From NCBI RefSeq assembly GCF_000189635.1, contig NW_002476185.1, forward strand, positions 1 through 64,000: a DNA stretch of 64,000 nt. Reading direction: 5' to 3'. Position numbers and translations under genes: made by a program. Source of the stretch: Tetrahymena thermophila SB210 (taxonomy: Eukaryota; Ciliophora; Oligohymenophorea; Hymenostomatida; Tetrahymenidae). How positions within the stretch are numbered: position 1 is the first letter of the stretch; each line of letters starts with the position of its first letter. The notes beneath the pieces were generated by a model that had not been told where the DNA came from, ran no database searches, and was given only the letters and a program-made list of their open reading frames with translations. Positions 13,899 through 27,911 of the stretch are shown piece after piece.

Positions 13899-14296
13899 AA
13901 TATATGTTAAAAGTAAGTAATCTTATTGATAAAATTTATTTTTAAAAGTATTTAAATTCTAACTTCCTTTAAAAAATCAATTTTATATTTTTATAAAAAC
14001 TATTTTTCATTGTTATTTTAAGAAATAAAAAAATCTATTGATAACATAAATAGAATTGTAAATTTTAATATATACAAATGAGAAATAATTATTTTTTATA
14101 AATATTTATTTCTAATTACCAAAATGCAAAAATGGATAAATTAAATAATTTTTAGATTTTTCTTCAAATATATTCTTTCAATTTTTATTTGTTCTCAAAA
14201 ATATAAAATTTATGCTGCTTTTATTAAAAAATTTTCCTTTTAATTTTATAAAGAATTATTAAGCTAAAAAATTCAAGTTGATAAAATTTTAGAAAA
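13899..14296. other. Short spacer between LRR genes A and B
   Basis: About 400 bases of AT-rich DNA between two same-strand genes. It must hold the 3' end of gene A and the promoter of gene B. No repeat exon or other coding signal is visible. Confidence 0.5.
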
Positions 14297-17200
14297 ATGA
14301 TTAATAAAGAAAACTGCTCTTAATATACGAAATTATAAACTGTAAATTTAATTTCTTATGTAAGTAAATTAGAAATTTTTAATCTTTAACAAAAGTTTTT
14401 ATTATGCCACTGTGAAGATTTTGAGAATCTAAAACTTAGCTTTTAGTAAGTTTATTAATATTTCAATACTTAAATATTTTATATTTATTTTCATAATATT
14501 TTTGAGAAAAAGAAGTAAAAAAAATAAAATTACTCAAAGCGATCTATTGTAGTTAAGATCTAAATTAGAAAAATGTGTTAATCTCCGTGTATTAGATCTT
14601 AACCTTAAGTAAATTAATTAAAATTTATTATTAATTTCTATTTATTTTGTTTAATAAAAATATTAAATAGAGTAAATAAAATTAATTTATTTTTATGTAA
14701 TTATTTTAAAACTAATTATAAAATTTATCTAATAAGTGAAAATAGATTAGATGATAAAATTTTATCATTTTTATTCTAAGATTTTTTACCAATTAAAAAA
14801 TTATTGGGTCTGAAGCTTGATTTAAGGTAAAATATTTTTATAATATCTTTAATAACAACAAAAATTATTATTAAAAATTACTTCAGTACTAACAAAATTG
14901 AAAATCAAGGAGTTAAGATATTAAGTGATGCTTTAAGTCATTTTCAAGAATTAGAAGACTTAAATATTGACTTGAGGTATAATTAATTTATTTGTTAATA
15001 AAGATTGAAAATAAGAAATGTCATAAAATTTATTTTAGTATTATTATTTTTAAATTACAAATTTTTTTATTTAAATTCAAAATAAATTAGGATTATTTTT
15101 TCGTTTTTTAGATTAATCAATAAGAAAAAGAAGCCCTATTGTTATTTTTCACTAAATTTTACATTATAACTAATTATATTTGTAAAAAAAAATTTTTATT
15201 TTTTTTTAAATACTAAATTTTTTGGAAACAAATATTATTTAGATTAATCAAACTATCAAATTTTAACATCTATTTAGTTTACTTAAAATTAATTTTTTAT
15301 TTTAATTTCTAAAATTAAATATAAAAAGAATTTCTCAAAATAAATGAAAATATTATAAATATTAAATCATTTTTACCTTCATTTTATAAAATAGTTGTAA
15401 TTCAATTAGAATAGATGGAATTTCTGCATTAAGCATTATCTTTTAAAGATGTAACAAACTAATTCAACTTAGAATTTCTTTAAAGTAAATTGAATTAAAA
15501 TTTGCAATTTATAATTAAAATAAACTTTAAAATGCTTAATTCTTTTAAAGATTTGTATTTAGAAAGAGAATAAATCTACTTTAGTTAAAACAAATTATCT
15601 TAAAAATGATTATTTTTAATAATAATATGATTTTTTCACAAATTAATTCAATAGAAATAATAATTTGAATGATATTGACTTAGCTGAGTTGAATAAAAAT
15701 TTAGGAAATTGCAAAAAATTAACCAAGTTATTTCTAGACTTGAGGTATCTGATACATAATTTAATAAATTATATTAAATTTAATAAGTAGTTTTAATAAT
15801 AAAAAGTTATAATTAGATTGGAGTGAATAAATATTTATATTTATTTTAAGGTTTATCAAATTGCTAGAATCTTTAAAATTTACAGATTGACTTAGAGTAA
15901 AATAAATTAAATTAAAAAATTACTCATTTTTTGATAAAAAATTTAAAAGGAAGAACTATATTATTAATTAAGCTTGTGAATGTTTTAGGGATGAAATTGG
16001 CAAATATACAAACCTTTTTAGTGCTAATACAAATTTAAAGTTATTTAAATTTTATTGATTTGAAATTTTTATCTAATATTTCTGAAATAATTTAGAAAAA
16101 ATGAGATCGGAGATTATGGAATTGAATTATTAAGTTAAGGGTTAGCAAAGTGGTAAAACATAAAATAAATTTCCCTAGATTTAGAGTAAATTTTATCTTT
16201 AATCCTTTTTTTGTTAATAAAAAAAAACTAAATTGTCAATCTAAAATAATAATATTTATGAAATATTCAAATAACATAAATTTTTTTTATATTCAGTTTT
16301 ATTGTTACATATTAGAGAAAATTAGATTGAAGATTATGGTATTTCATAGTTAAGATAAGGATTAGCTAGGTGTCAAAAAATGCAAGATCTCTCACTTAAC
16401 TTAAAGTAAATTTTATAAATTTATTATGTAAAATTATAATAAATATATTTTATTGCAGTTAAAAATAATAAAAAAATGGTATTTAAATATTATTTGGCTC
16501 AATTATTTGTTTACATTATTTATAGAATTACAGAATACCAAATAGAAATAACATTTTATTTATTTTTTGAATAAATTTACAAATTAAAAATCTATCATTA
16601 AAATAAATTTTTAAATAATTCGATTTCTTAAAAATGTATTATTAAAATTAATAAAGCTCAAATCTAAAAATATCAGATGATGGAATATCTAATATGAGTA
16701 GAAACCTTGAAGTTCTTATGAATCTAACAAAATTAACACTTAGTATAGAGTAAAATAAACTTTAATTAAAAAATTTGCAATATTTTAATATGATTATTAG
16801 GAGAACTAATGTCAGTGATGGAGGAGTTAGTAGCTTAGGAAAATTTATTCTAAAGTTAAAAAATCTTCAAATTGTTTCTCTTTCTCTTTTAAATGGGTCA
16901 TTTCTTAGCGGATTTTAATTAAGAGAAGGAGGTCCTAATATTTTAGCATCAGCTCTCGGACATCATTAAAACATAAATACCTTAGATTTAAATATAGAGT
17001 AATAAATTTATTAATCATAATATCTTCTTTTCATAATTATTTTTCTAAAACAAATTAATTTTTATTGCAATTTTACAATTTTTTTTATTAGAAATTTAAC
17101 AACTTTTTTTGGAGAAGGAATTCCTGAAAATATAAATCTATAGAGCTTATCTATTCATACATAACTATCATATGTTGATTAAGATAAAAATACCTTTGCC

Positions 17201-18283
17201 TTTGGGTTAGGATTGAAAAATTTTATAAATCTTAGCTCATTCCGTTTAATTTATAAAAATAAAACACATGAAAAAATAAACAATTAATGAGCTTATCATA
17301 TATTTTCTTAGTTAGAAAACTGCTTAAACCTTACAAGTTTAGTAATTAATTTTAGGTAAAATTATTATTTTTTTATAAATTAAATTAAATTAATATTATA
17401 TTTTCTTAAATGATACTTTTTAATAGTGCTATTGGTTGTTTTGATCAAGGAGCTTAAGGTTTAAGTCAAGCATTAATTAAATTGAAGAATCTTTAAAATT
17501 TAGATATTGATATTAGGTAAATTTAACATTTTAGATTTATATTTAAAAGTTAATTTCTTAGCTTAACAAAGCTTTAATTAAATTTTTGAAATATTAAACT
17601 TAACAAATTATTTTTTCACTTAGTGAATCTTCCATAAGTCTACAAGGTTTTGCTGATTTTGGAAAAGGAATTTAACAAAGTAAAAATATCTTAAATTTGA
17701 TTATCAACTTAGAGTAATAATTTGAAAAACTAAACAAATAGATTAATTAATTTAATATTTTTTTAAAGATTTACTAAAATTGGCAATGAAGAAATAAGAA
17801 TATTATCTGAATCTATTGCTGACTTAGAGATCTTAGTTAATTTGAAGCTTAATTTAAGGTAAAATAATTTAATAAATTTAAAATTTATAGATGTAAAAAA
17901 GCATAAATAACTATTAAGTTTTATATTAAAAATATAATTTTAATTGAAAGTTTTACTTACTTTTTTATTTACTTTATTTGATAAATTTTAATTCATAAAA
18001 AAGAGTAAATAATCACAATGATTAAGGCATTCTTATTTTAGGAAACATGCTAAAGAAAAAAATAAACTTAAATCTCTTTTCATAGATATTTCAAGGTAAT
18101 TAATTTTTAAAAACTTTAAATTTAAATAACCTTTAAGAAATATTTTATAGAATTTTATTTTAAATATTAAAAAAATAAAGTTACAACTAATTTACATTAA
18201 GTGCTCAAAAAATACTAGTTTCTTAGATTTTAAAAGCATAATAGTTAGCTGCATTTAAGATTGTAAATGACTACCTTTAATGA
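14297..18283 (+). CDS. Leucine-rich-repeat protein B, tandem relative of A
   Basis: Same architecture as gene A. Exons: 14297-14445, 14516-14608, 14737-14826, 14887-14976, 15395-15484, 15655-15744, 15807-15896, 15950-16039, 16096-16185, 16316-16405, 16657-16749, 16801-16998, 17092-17355, 17427-17516, 17624-17713, 17769-17858, 18006-18095, 18181-18283, nearly all 90 nt and all in phase 2, summing to 660 codons. Exons 12 and 13 carry more than one repeat. Two oddities: TGA at 17288-17290 lies in frame inside exon 13 with repeat pattern on both sides, and exon 17 (18006-18095) shows the repeat pattern in two frames. The donor after exon 8 reads GTTATT instead of the usual GTAA/GTAT. A 48-nt intron 17244-17291 would remove the TGA and keep frame but would shorten the repeat. 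The 3' third may be decaying, or the model there is wrong. Confidence 0.7.
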
Positions 18284-18672
18284 ATCATTTTTTAGATAAA
18301 TACCAGTTTATTAAATAAATATTTTTAAAAAAATTTAATTGTTGTTATTAAAAATATTATTTTATGTTTTGTTATGCAATATCAATTATTATTATTCAAA
18401 AATGGCAAAATTGAATTTTAATTTTTTTATTCAGCTTTTCAAAAATATTAAAAAATCATCCTTTAAACTAAAATTTTAACAGTAATCAAAAAATCAAAAG
18501 TATTTAAAGTGTATGAATCGATCAAAAATAATCTTCAATTTTTTTTTGACAAAAATTAAATTTACTTTACAAAAATTGTTTGTTTATATCTTTTATCATC
18601 AAAACAAGTATGAACACAAAAATATAGATTTAAGTACAAAAATTGAAATGGCTGGCAATCAAATGAATTTAA
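18284..18672. other. Convergent 3' spacer
   Basis: About 390 bases between the stops of LRR gene B (plus) and the MYCBP-like gene (minus). AT-rich with no coding signal; it should contain both 3' ends. The open frame at 18513-18716 on the plus strand is the antisense shadow of the MYCBP-like gene and its trailer. Confidence 0.5.
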
Positions 18673-19028
18673 TCAGTTCTGATAGTAGTTTTATGATTAT
18701 TATACTTTTCTTTTAGTAGAATTATCTTTAACTAGCTTAATTTTTTATTTCATATCATTAATTTATTTTTTCAGTTGTTCATTTTCTTTTTTATAATTTT
18801 CTATGCTATCTCTCATTTATGCAATTTATTTAGGGCAAAAGAAATCTTTTACTAACCTATTGAATAAAAATAAAGACATTTTAAATCAGAAAATTATTAT
18901 CTTGCTTACCTGTCTGCGTCTTATTTTTAAGGCATCTTTTTATCATATAGGGTAACAAACAAATCAGAAAACTACTCTATTAATTGTTAATCTTCAACAT
19001 ACTTTTTAAATTCCTCCTATCTAGACAT
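18673..19028 (-). CDS. MYCBP/AMY-1-like small coiled-coil protein
   Basis: Two exons (19028-18910 and 18856-18673) with a 53-nt GT-AG intron give 100 residues; the phases match. The N-terminal half (QEEFKKYVED...LIEQFSDLFVTLYDKK) aligns by eye with human MYCBP (EQFRRYLEK...VLDTLTKVLVALYEE), and the second half is a coiled coil (about 58-85: RDSIENYKKENEQLKKQIND), as in MYCBP. In animals and Chlamydomonas (FAP174), MYCBP proteins bind A-kinase anchoring proteins, including ciliary ones, so a ciliary or PKA-scaffold role is a reasonable inference. MYCBP is 103 residues, so the length fits well. It is too short and too interrupted by TAA/TAG to be found with the standard code. Confidence 0.75.
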
Positions 19029-19752
19029 AGATTTCTTTTAAAATATATTTTTTTATATTTGTTTAATAAGATATTACTACTACGTTACTATTATAAAATT
19101 GTACCTTATCTATTTAAGTTTTATTTTTCAATTTGGAATTCATTTCTTTCAGAAATTTATGGTATTATTCTGTTTGTAAAATATTCAAATTGTTAAATTA
19201 ATTAAAAAAAATATCTGATTATTAGATAAATAAATAATTAATTAATTGATGCTATCATGAAAAGCGTTTATCTATTTTGAATAATTTTATTAATATTTTG
19301 TTTAGCTGATAAATAAAATGTTATTATTTTATTTTTATAATTCAACAAACAAATTCTAAAATTAGATTAGCAGAAATTTGTAATCATAAAAAATTAAAGT
19401 AAAGAAAATTGATAAGGTAATTGAACAATAATTATATATGATGCATTTTCATAGATATAAGCAATCAGATTGTAGTACTCATAAATATTGATTGATTGAA
19501 ATAAAAGAAAAAATATGTTGGATTTATTTATAAATCAAATGAAAAAATTAACAAAACTTATTAAAGAATTTGGGTTAGTTAAAGCTAAAAGAAGGGAATG
19601 TATGAAATAATCGAATATTTATCTTTGAGTAAGCTAAGTGAATTAATGATTGAATGAATGACAGATGTTTATAGAATAGAAATGTTTGTAAAATAAAATA
19701 AAAAAATAATTTTTGTTTGAATGTTTCATATTAAATATATTTATTAATGTTT
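19029..19752. other. Intergenic, no gene seen
   Basis: About 720 bases upstream of the MYCBP-like gene and downstream of ArgRS. The 18984-19196 open frame on the plus strand overlaps the MYCBP-like start and is an artefact. No motif is recognised. Confidence 0.5.
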
Positions 19753-21988
<2,236 letters not shown>

Positions 21989-23266
21989 TTATATTTAAAG
22001 TTGCTATGTATCTATTTATTTTCTTTAGAATATTCAAATAATTTCTCTTCTTTTATTATTTTTTAATTAAATAATTATTTTTTGGCAACTAATTTTTTGT
22101 ACTTTTAAACCCAACATTTGTGCATCTAATATATGCAAATATATACCCAAGTTTCTATCATCACAAAATAGTTAAAATTTAATTTAACATACATAGATGC
22201 TTTAGATTAGATATTACGCCAAAAACTGACAATTTCATCAATAATGTCAAATTAATTAACCAATATTATATTCGTTATTATTTTCCCATTTAATTTGTCA
22301 TCCTAAAGACAAAAATATTTCCAATTATTAACAATTGTTACAAAATTAGGCACTATCATAAAGCCATTTCATAATATTTAACATCTATGACTTATTATAA
22401 AAATATAAAAGATTAAAATAATTTAAGCTGATCAAAAATTTGATTCAATAATTAATCTTTTTTTTCATAAAATATTGTTATAGAATGTGAATCAAAAGAT
22501 AAATAAAAGATTTATTTTATAAAGTGAATGAAATAATTAGTATTATTAAGCATAATGATTATATTTTTTGTTTTAAAAAATTACATATTATTAAATTCAC
22601 TAGTTTAAATTTTATCCAATTTTAAAGTAGATAAACAAATAGATTCCTTTTCAAAAAAGAGATTTTCAAAGTTTTTTATTTCAAAAATTTTGCTTACAAG
22701 TTACTATTATTTTAATTTATTATTATTACAAATATATATTTATAAAATTAATAAATTTCATTTTACCACAGGTAGATTCATCTTTAACAGTCTTCTTAGT
22801 GTCAAGTTAAAATTTCTTGACTACATTTTTATTGGAATTTTCTAATTTATCTGTTCATTTTTCACTATTGATGAAAGCTTTAGTCTATTTTTAATCGAAT
22901 TCAACTCAATAACCTTAAATCTAAAAATTGTAGTATTTTTAAAAAATTAGTGTGAAATAAATTATTAGAATTAATATGTAATAGAAATTAATTTCTTACT
23001 AGACTTGACAATTTTTATTAAAAAAATCTATTTTAAAAAATATTAGAATATATATTGAATGAGACAAATTAAAATAAATAGGATTTTGGAAAAAGAAAAA
23101 TTAAGAATTTGACTTACTATTATGAAACAATAATAATTATATTGCTATTTATTATTGATATTAAAAATTGACAAATGCAATTCTAATTAAAGATTTAGAT
23201 ACAACTAAGATTTAGTATTTTTTATATAAAACAAAAATAAATAAAATTTAATAGTACACATAACAA
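21989..23266. promoter_or_regulatory. Divergent intergenic region, ArgRS and DCC gene
   Basis: About 1.28 kb between two start codons pointing away from each other, so it should contain both promoters. AT-rich throughout; no element or coding exon can be recognised. Confidence 0.4.
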
Positions 23267-23882
23267 ATGAACGAGTATTCTGTTGAAGATTTCGAAAAAT
23301 ATTTACAAAACGGGAAAATTATATTTCTTTATGATGGATTGTAATATCTATATTTTATTGGTTTATTTACAAACTTTAGTTTATAATCATCTACATATTT
23401 AATTAACAGATGCAATTTATGTTATGGAACAGTTAAATTCTTTTATAACAGAAATCCTTCAAAGTTTGAGTTCATAAATCTGTAAAGCGTTATAAATGTA
23501 ATTTTCGCTATTGTTTTTAAAAATTTTGAATTTTTTTTAATCTAACTCCTTTTTATTTCAAATATTATTTTAGAACAATTAGTTGGTAGAAATATTTTAA
23601 ATTCCTACTAGCTTAAATGCTGTGACAATCATTAAAGGTGCTTTTAATTCAACTCAAAATAACTAAAATCAGCTTTAAAAACCTTATAGAATTCTATATA
23701 AATCGCAAGCAATACAAGAGTGTCTTAAAGAATTAAAATAACCATGGTGCATTATAGGATTTATTATTTAATTAATCCCTTTAACTGTTAAAGACTTCAG
23801 TTATGATTTAATAGGTAGATTTAGATATAAAATATTCGGAAAAAGTGATTAAATATGTTAAATTTAGAGAAAATAAAAGTGA
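23267..23882 (+). CDS. DCC/DUF393 family thiol-disulfide oxidoreductase-like protein
   Basis: Three exons (23267-23340, 23410-23497, 23574-23882) with introns of 69 and 76 nt give 156 residues. The N-terminus carries the family signature: IIFLYDGLCNLCYGTVKFF (19-37), where DGLCNLC holds the CxxC pair C26/C29 that gives the DCC family its name, then FEFINLQS. The C-terminal end has the family's second block, FSYDLIGRFRYKIFGKSDQ. The reaction is not established for this family; a thioredoxin-like redox role is inferred from the fold prediction and the cysteines. A standard-code search would miss it because of several TAA/TAG codons and the introns. Confidence 0.88.
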
Positions 23883-24526
23883 TATGCTATTATACCAAAC
23901 TAACTATATATTAATTTTATTTAAGTTAAAATTTGCATTTATTATTTTATACATATCATCTAATATATTGATGATTATCATAATTAATAAAAAAGATTTG
24001 TTATTATATTTTACCTTCAATTTATTAAAAATTTAATTCATAAACGTTACTTCTTATTACAAATAAATATTAAGGATTTTACTTTGTAAGGAAGCATTTA
24101 TATTCACTAAAATAACAAAATATTTGAGATGATTAAATTTGATAAAAAATCAATTGAAAGTATGGAAATTGATTTAATTTTTTTTTGGTTTTTAAAAGTA
24201 TATATAGTGTTGTAAGTAAAATTAGTTAAAATTAATCTTCAAATACACCAGATCATTTCAGCTCACTCTTTGATTATATTAATTAATAATTTAATCTACG
24301 ACGAGATTTAAAGAAACATTATAAATACTTTAATTTGAATACGATTTTAATATTAACACAAGAAAAGAAAAAAATTATTGCAAATTAAGCTATAGTAAAA
24401 ATTTAATAGAAAGTAGTAAAAATTGTATTTAAAATAAAGTATTTTTATATATCAGCTAAATAGCAAGATAATCTAACTAGAAGGCTGATTAATATAAATA
24501 AATAAACAAACTGAAATTAAATAAGT
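23883..24526. other. Intergenic, no gene seen
   Basis: About 640 bases between two plus-strand genes. The 23845-24036 open frame is an isoleucine-rich chance frame overlapping the end of the DCC gene. The promoter of the next gene should lie in the last few hundred bases. Confidence 0.45.
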
Positions 24527-26572
24527 ATGGAGTTCGAAGGGTTCGATCTAGAAAATCCGTGCTAGGTCTAGAAGTCTGAAGAAGAGAGGAGATTAGAAAG
24601 GCTTTAGACTGGGTTTATCACAATTCAGCAATATTCAATGCATGAAAATAGAATAATTAAATAAGAAGATTAAATCAAAAAAAAATAAAGGAAAATGCTT
24701 CAAAAAATAATGCAATAAACGAATCATTTGAGTAATAAAATGCAACAGGATTAGCGCAGGAGTTACCATAATTTTGGGAACGATTCATATAAGTTTATGA
24801 ATAACCATCAAAATTAGTAATACTAATCTAATTAGCACAATGAGTAGAGTTATTGTAATAACTTCCACCATAAAACTCATATGAATAACGAAAATAATGA
24901 AGAAAACAGCAGCAATTTGAATATTTGCAATTAATATTCTGAACAATAATTCTAAAATTATGATTAGCCACCTGATTATATGCACGATGAAGAAGAGTGG
25001 GAAGAAGAAGATGAAGAGGAATCTTAATTTTTACTAGAAGATGAAATACTTTTAGATTTAGATTTCTTTAATAAAAAAGGAGAAGAAAATATAGATAAGT
25101 GTATCATGGAAAAAGTGTCTATTTGGAACGATGTTAGACCTGTTATTTAGGTGATTGCAAAGAAAAATAGGATTGAAATAATTTACGACAATGGACATAG
25201 GTTGCTAAAAGATTTTAGATTTTTGATAAAAAAGCTAGAAAAATATAAAGATAATCAAGACGCAAAGTTTGCAAGCTAATTGCTTTAGTAGCACTAAAAA
25301 AATATTGAATTAGAAGAAGATTTATTTGCTAGAATAGTTAAGTATTATGATCATGAAATGAATATCCTTTATGACATGGTTGCAAAAAATTATGAGAAAT
25401 CTAAATAAATTGCTTACAAAATAATAGATTCGAGAGATGAGACATAACTGTTTGCTTTTTCTATCCGCAAACTCAATCTTGATGATGGTATTCAGCATAT
25501 TTCAGGTCCTTTTGGCTATTCAAAACCTCTCGTTGATATATTTGGAGGAGATATGGGAACTTATGTGAGATTTATCATGAGAAAAGGTGTTATTGAACAT
25601 TTTAACAGACAAAGCCATTTTATTATATTTCTTATGAAGTTAAGAATTATTGATAAAACTGATTTGACTGTCGTAACGCTTGATAACATTAAAATACCTA
25701 TTTCAGTCTCTTTGGAGAGACACTCTTTGAGTAAAATTCAAGTGATGCCTGATTGCTATTAAGAAGATTATTTGAAAATATATAATATTTTTATTAAAGA
25801 TGAAATTCTCAAGCAACTTCAAGATATGCGTCGCTCAAAAGAAAACTTTTAAAATACAATATAAGGCTTAGAAGATTTTGAATATTTTATGCAAAGTCAG
25901 ATATTCTATGATAAATTTTATAAGAAGTAAAGACATTCTTCAGATTCTGCTAAGATGTGCAGATATAGATACTTAGACAGAAGCCAAACAAGTAGATACT
26001 AAGGTAAATCTCAGCGAAAATATTGTGAAGAATATCTCCGTAACTTTTAAGGATAGTTTAAGAGAAAGAAGATATACAAAAATTCAAATCAACAAGAATA
26101 AATATAAAAAGAAGGTAAAAAAATTTTAGAAAATCAAAGCAATTTTAAAAATCTGTAGCTAATGTAAGGCTTATATTTAGATGAAGATATTATAGACCTG
26201 AAAGAAAATGGAAAAAATATCAACGGTTCACAAGTTGATATCCAAATCGATAGTTAGACTGTTAAATAAGAGGAGACAGATCCTGATCTGTCAAACTCAA
26301 ACCATAATAAATAAAGCATAAATATACAACAAAATATCAATAGCTCCTCAGGTAAAAACTAAAGTGACGAAACTTCAATTAAAAAATGTGTTGAATAAGA
26401 TGAAAATATAAATCAAAGCGATAAAGATGATTAAAACTCATCTATACTAAAAAAACCCATACGTAAAAGAAATAAATCTTAATAATCAGCAAATAATTTG
26501 AAAAAGTAATAAAAAAAATCTGATCTTGGAGATTAATAAAATAAATTTTCTTCAAAAGAAAACAACCTTTGA
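24527..26572 (+). CDS. Unrecognised 681-residue protein, possible PAS-like segment
   Basis: A single uninterrupted exon, 681 residues, with more than 40 TAA/TAG glutamines. Residues 1-150 are Q/N-rich and polar, followed by an acidic cluster (EEEWEEEDEEES, about 153-165). A folded-looking core runs from about 190 to 430: NGHRLLKDFRFLIKKLEKY, then a helical stretch, then GPFGYSKPLVDIFGGD and VRFIMRKGVIEHF, which loosely recalls a PAS fold, and a beta-rich tail IPISVSLERHSLSKIQV. The last ~230 residues are basic, Q/N/S-rich and disordered, with a nuclear-signal-like KKPIRKRNK. A nuclear or regulatory role is only a guess; I cannot name the family. Confidence 0.85.
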
Positions 26573-27229
26573 GGACATTTATATAAATAAGCTTATTTGC
26601 AATTCTTTACTATTATAAATGCAAATAATAGGAAAGGTAATGCATTAGTAGAATTGAACTAAAATAATAAAATATGGGAAATTATTACTGCAGCTATTAC
26701 TCAATCAATCAATTAATGGATGGATGGTAATTTAATACATTTCATCTTCTAAAATAATTAAAAACAAACATAAAAACAACCAATTATATTTATTAAAAAC
26801 AAACACTTTAATTATTTTACAAACAATTACTATTAGTATTTTAATAATTAATGTATTAACATTAAAGAAATACCTATAAATTGAAAAACAAATGCTTAAA
26901 AGAAAAATTAATTATCATTAAAAACAACAAAAAGTTCCTAGTAACAATTTAGTTGTTAAAAAATTTGTACAAATAACAATAAATTTCAACAAAAATTATT
27001 CTAAAAATTATATATTAAATAAACAAAATAGAATAAATTGGTGCAGTTTATTTCTAAAAAATATAATATAAATTATTCATAACTAAATTAAAAAAATAAT
27101 TTTATATTTCTTGATATAATTTAAACCTTTAACTAGATAAAATTTTTTAAACTAAAAAACTTCTTTGCAATTAACATTTTTAACTTTATTTTAATTTCCA
27201 ATTCGTTATAAGATGAATAATTAATAAAT

Positions 27230-27291
<62 letters not shown>

Positions 27292-27911
27292 GTAGATAAT
27301 TTACTTACTTATTTAAATATTAAACCAAACATTTAGAAATATATTTTAAAATAAATAATTAATTAACTTTAATTTTAGACTAATAAATAAAAAAATATAA
27401 ACTTTATTTAAATATCTGAATAATTTTAAATATTTTTTTAATCTCTTATCTAATGATTTAATTATAATAGAGACAGTTTTATTCGTATTTATTAAATTTA
27501 TTTTGTGTATTATTACTTATTAAAAAAAAATATTGTATTAAATAAATTAAGTATTTGTAAGGTTTTTTAGAAGCATATCTTAAATTATTGTTAAAATTTT
27601 TGTGTTAATTAAAATGACTTAAAAAAATAAAGTTGTATTATGTATGATTGTATTTTGAAATAAATCAATTAATATTTAAAAAAGTTTATAAAAGATAATA
27701 CGATAAAAATAGATGGGGAGGGGACATATTAATTTATTTTATATTAGACAAAAAAGAGGAATAAATTATATTTCTATATAAAGTTTATTTTGAAAAATTA
27801 TTTATTTATTTATTTATTTTATTATTTATTTTAAGTATGGTTTTATTTAATATTTATTTATTTATTTATTGCTTTGTATTTTTATTTATTTGACTTCACA
27901 GAAAATAAACT
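26573..27911. other. Convergent spacer with simple repeats
   Basis: About 1.3 kb between two converging genes. It contains the GATA microsatellite listed separately and TTTA-rich runs at about 27800-27890. No coding signal is seen on either strand. Confidence 0.6.
27231..27294. repeat. GATA tetranucleotide microsatellite
   Basis: About fifteen consecutive GATA units, nearly perfect, with one GGTA variant near the 3' end. It lies in the spacer between the stop codons of the 681-residue gene and the SIN3-like gene. Probably neutral and length-variable. Confidence 0.95.

Noticed and set aside
24537-24552. GGGTTCGATCTAG resembles a tRNA T-loop box
   Set aside because: It lies within the first codons of the 681-residue gene, and no A-box or cloverleaf can be formed around it.
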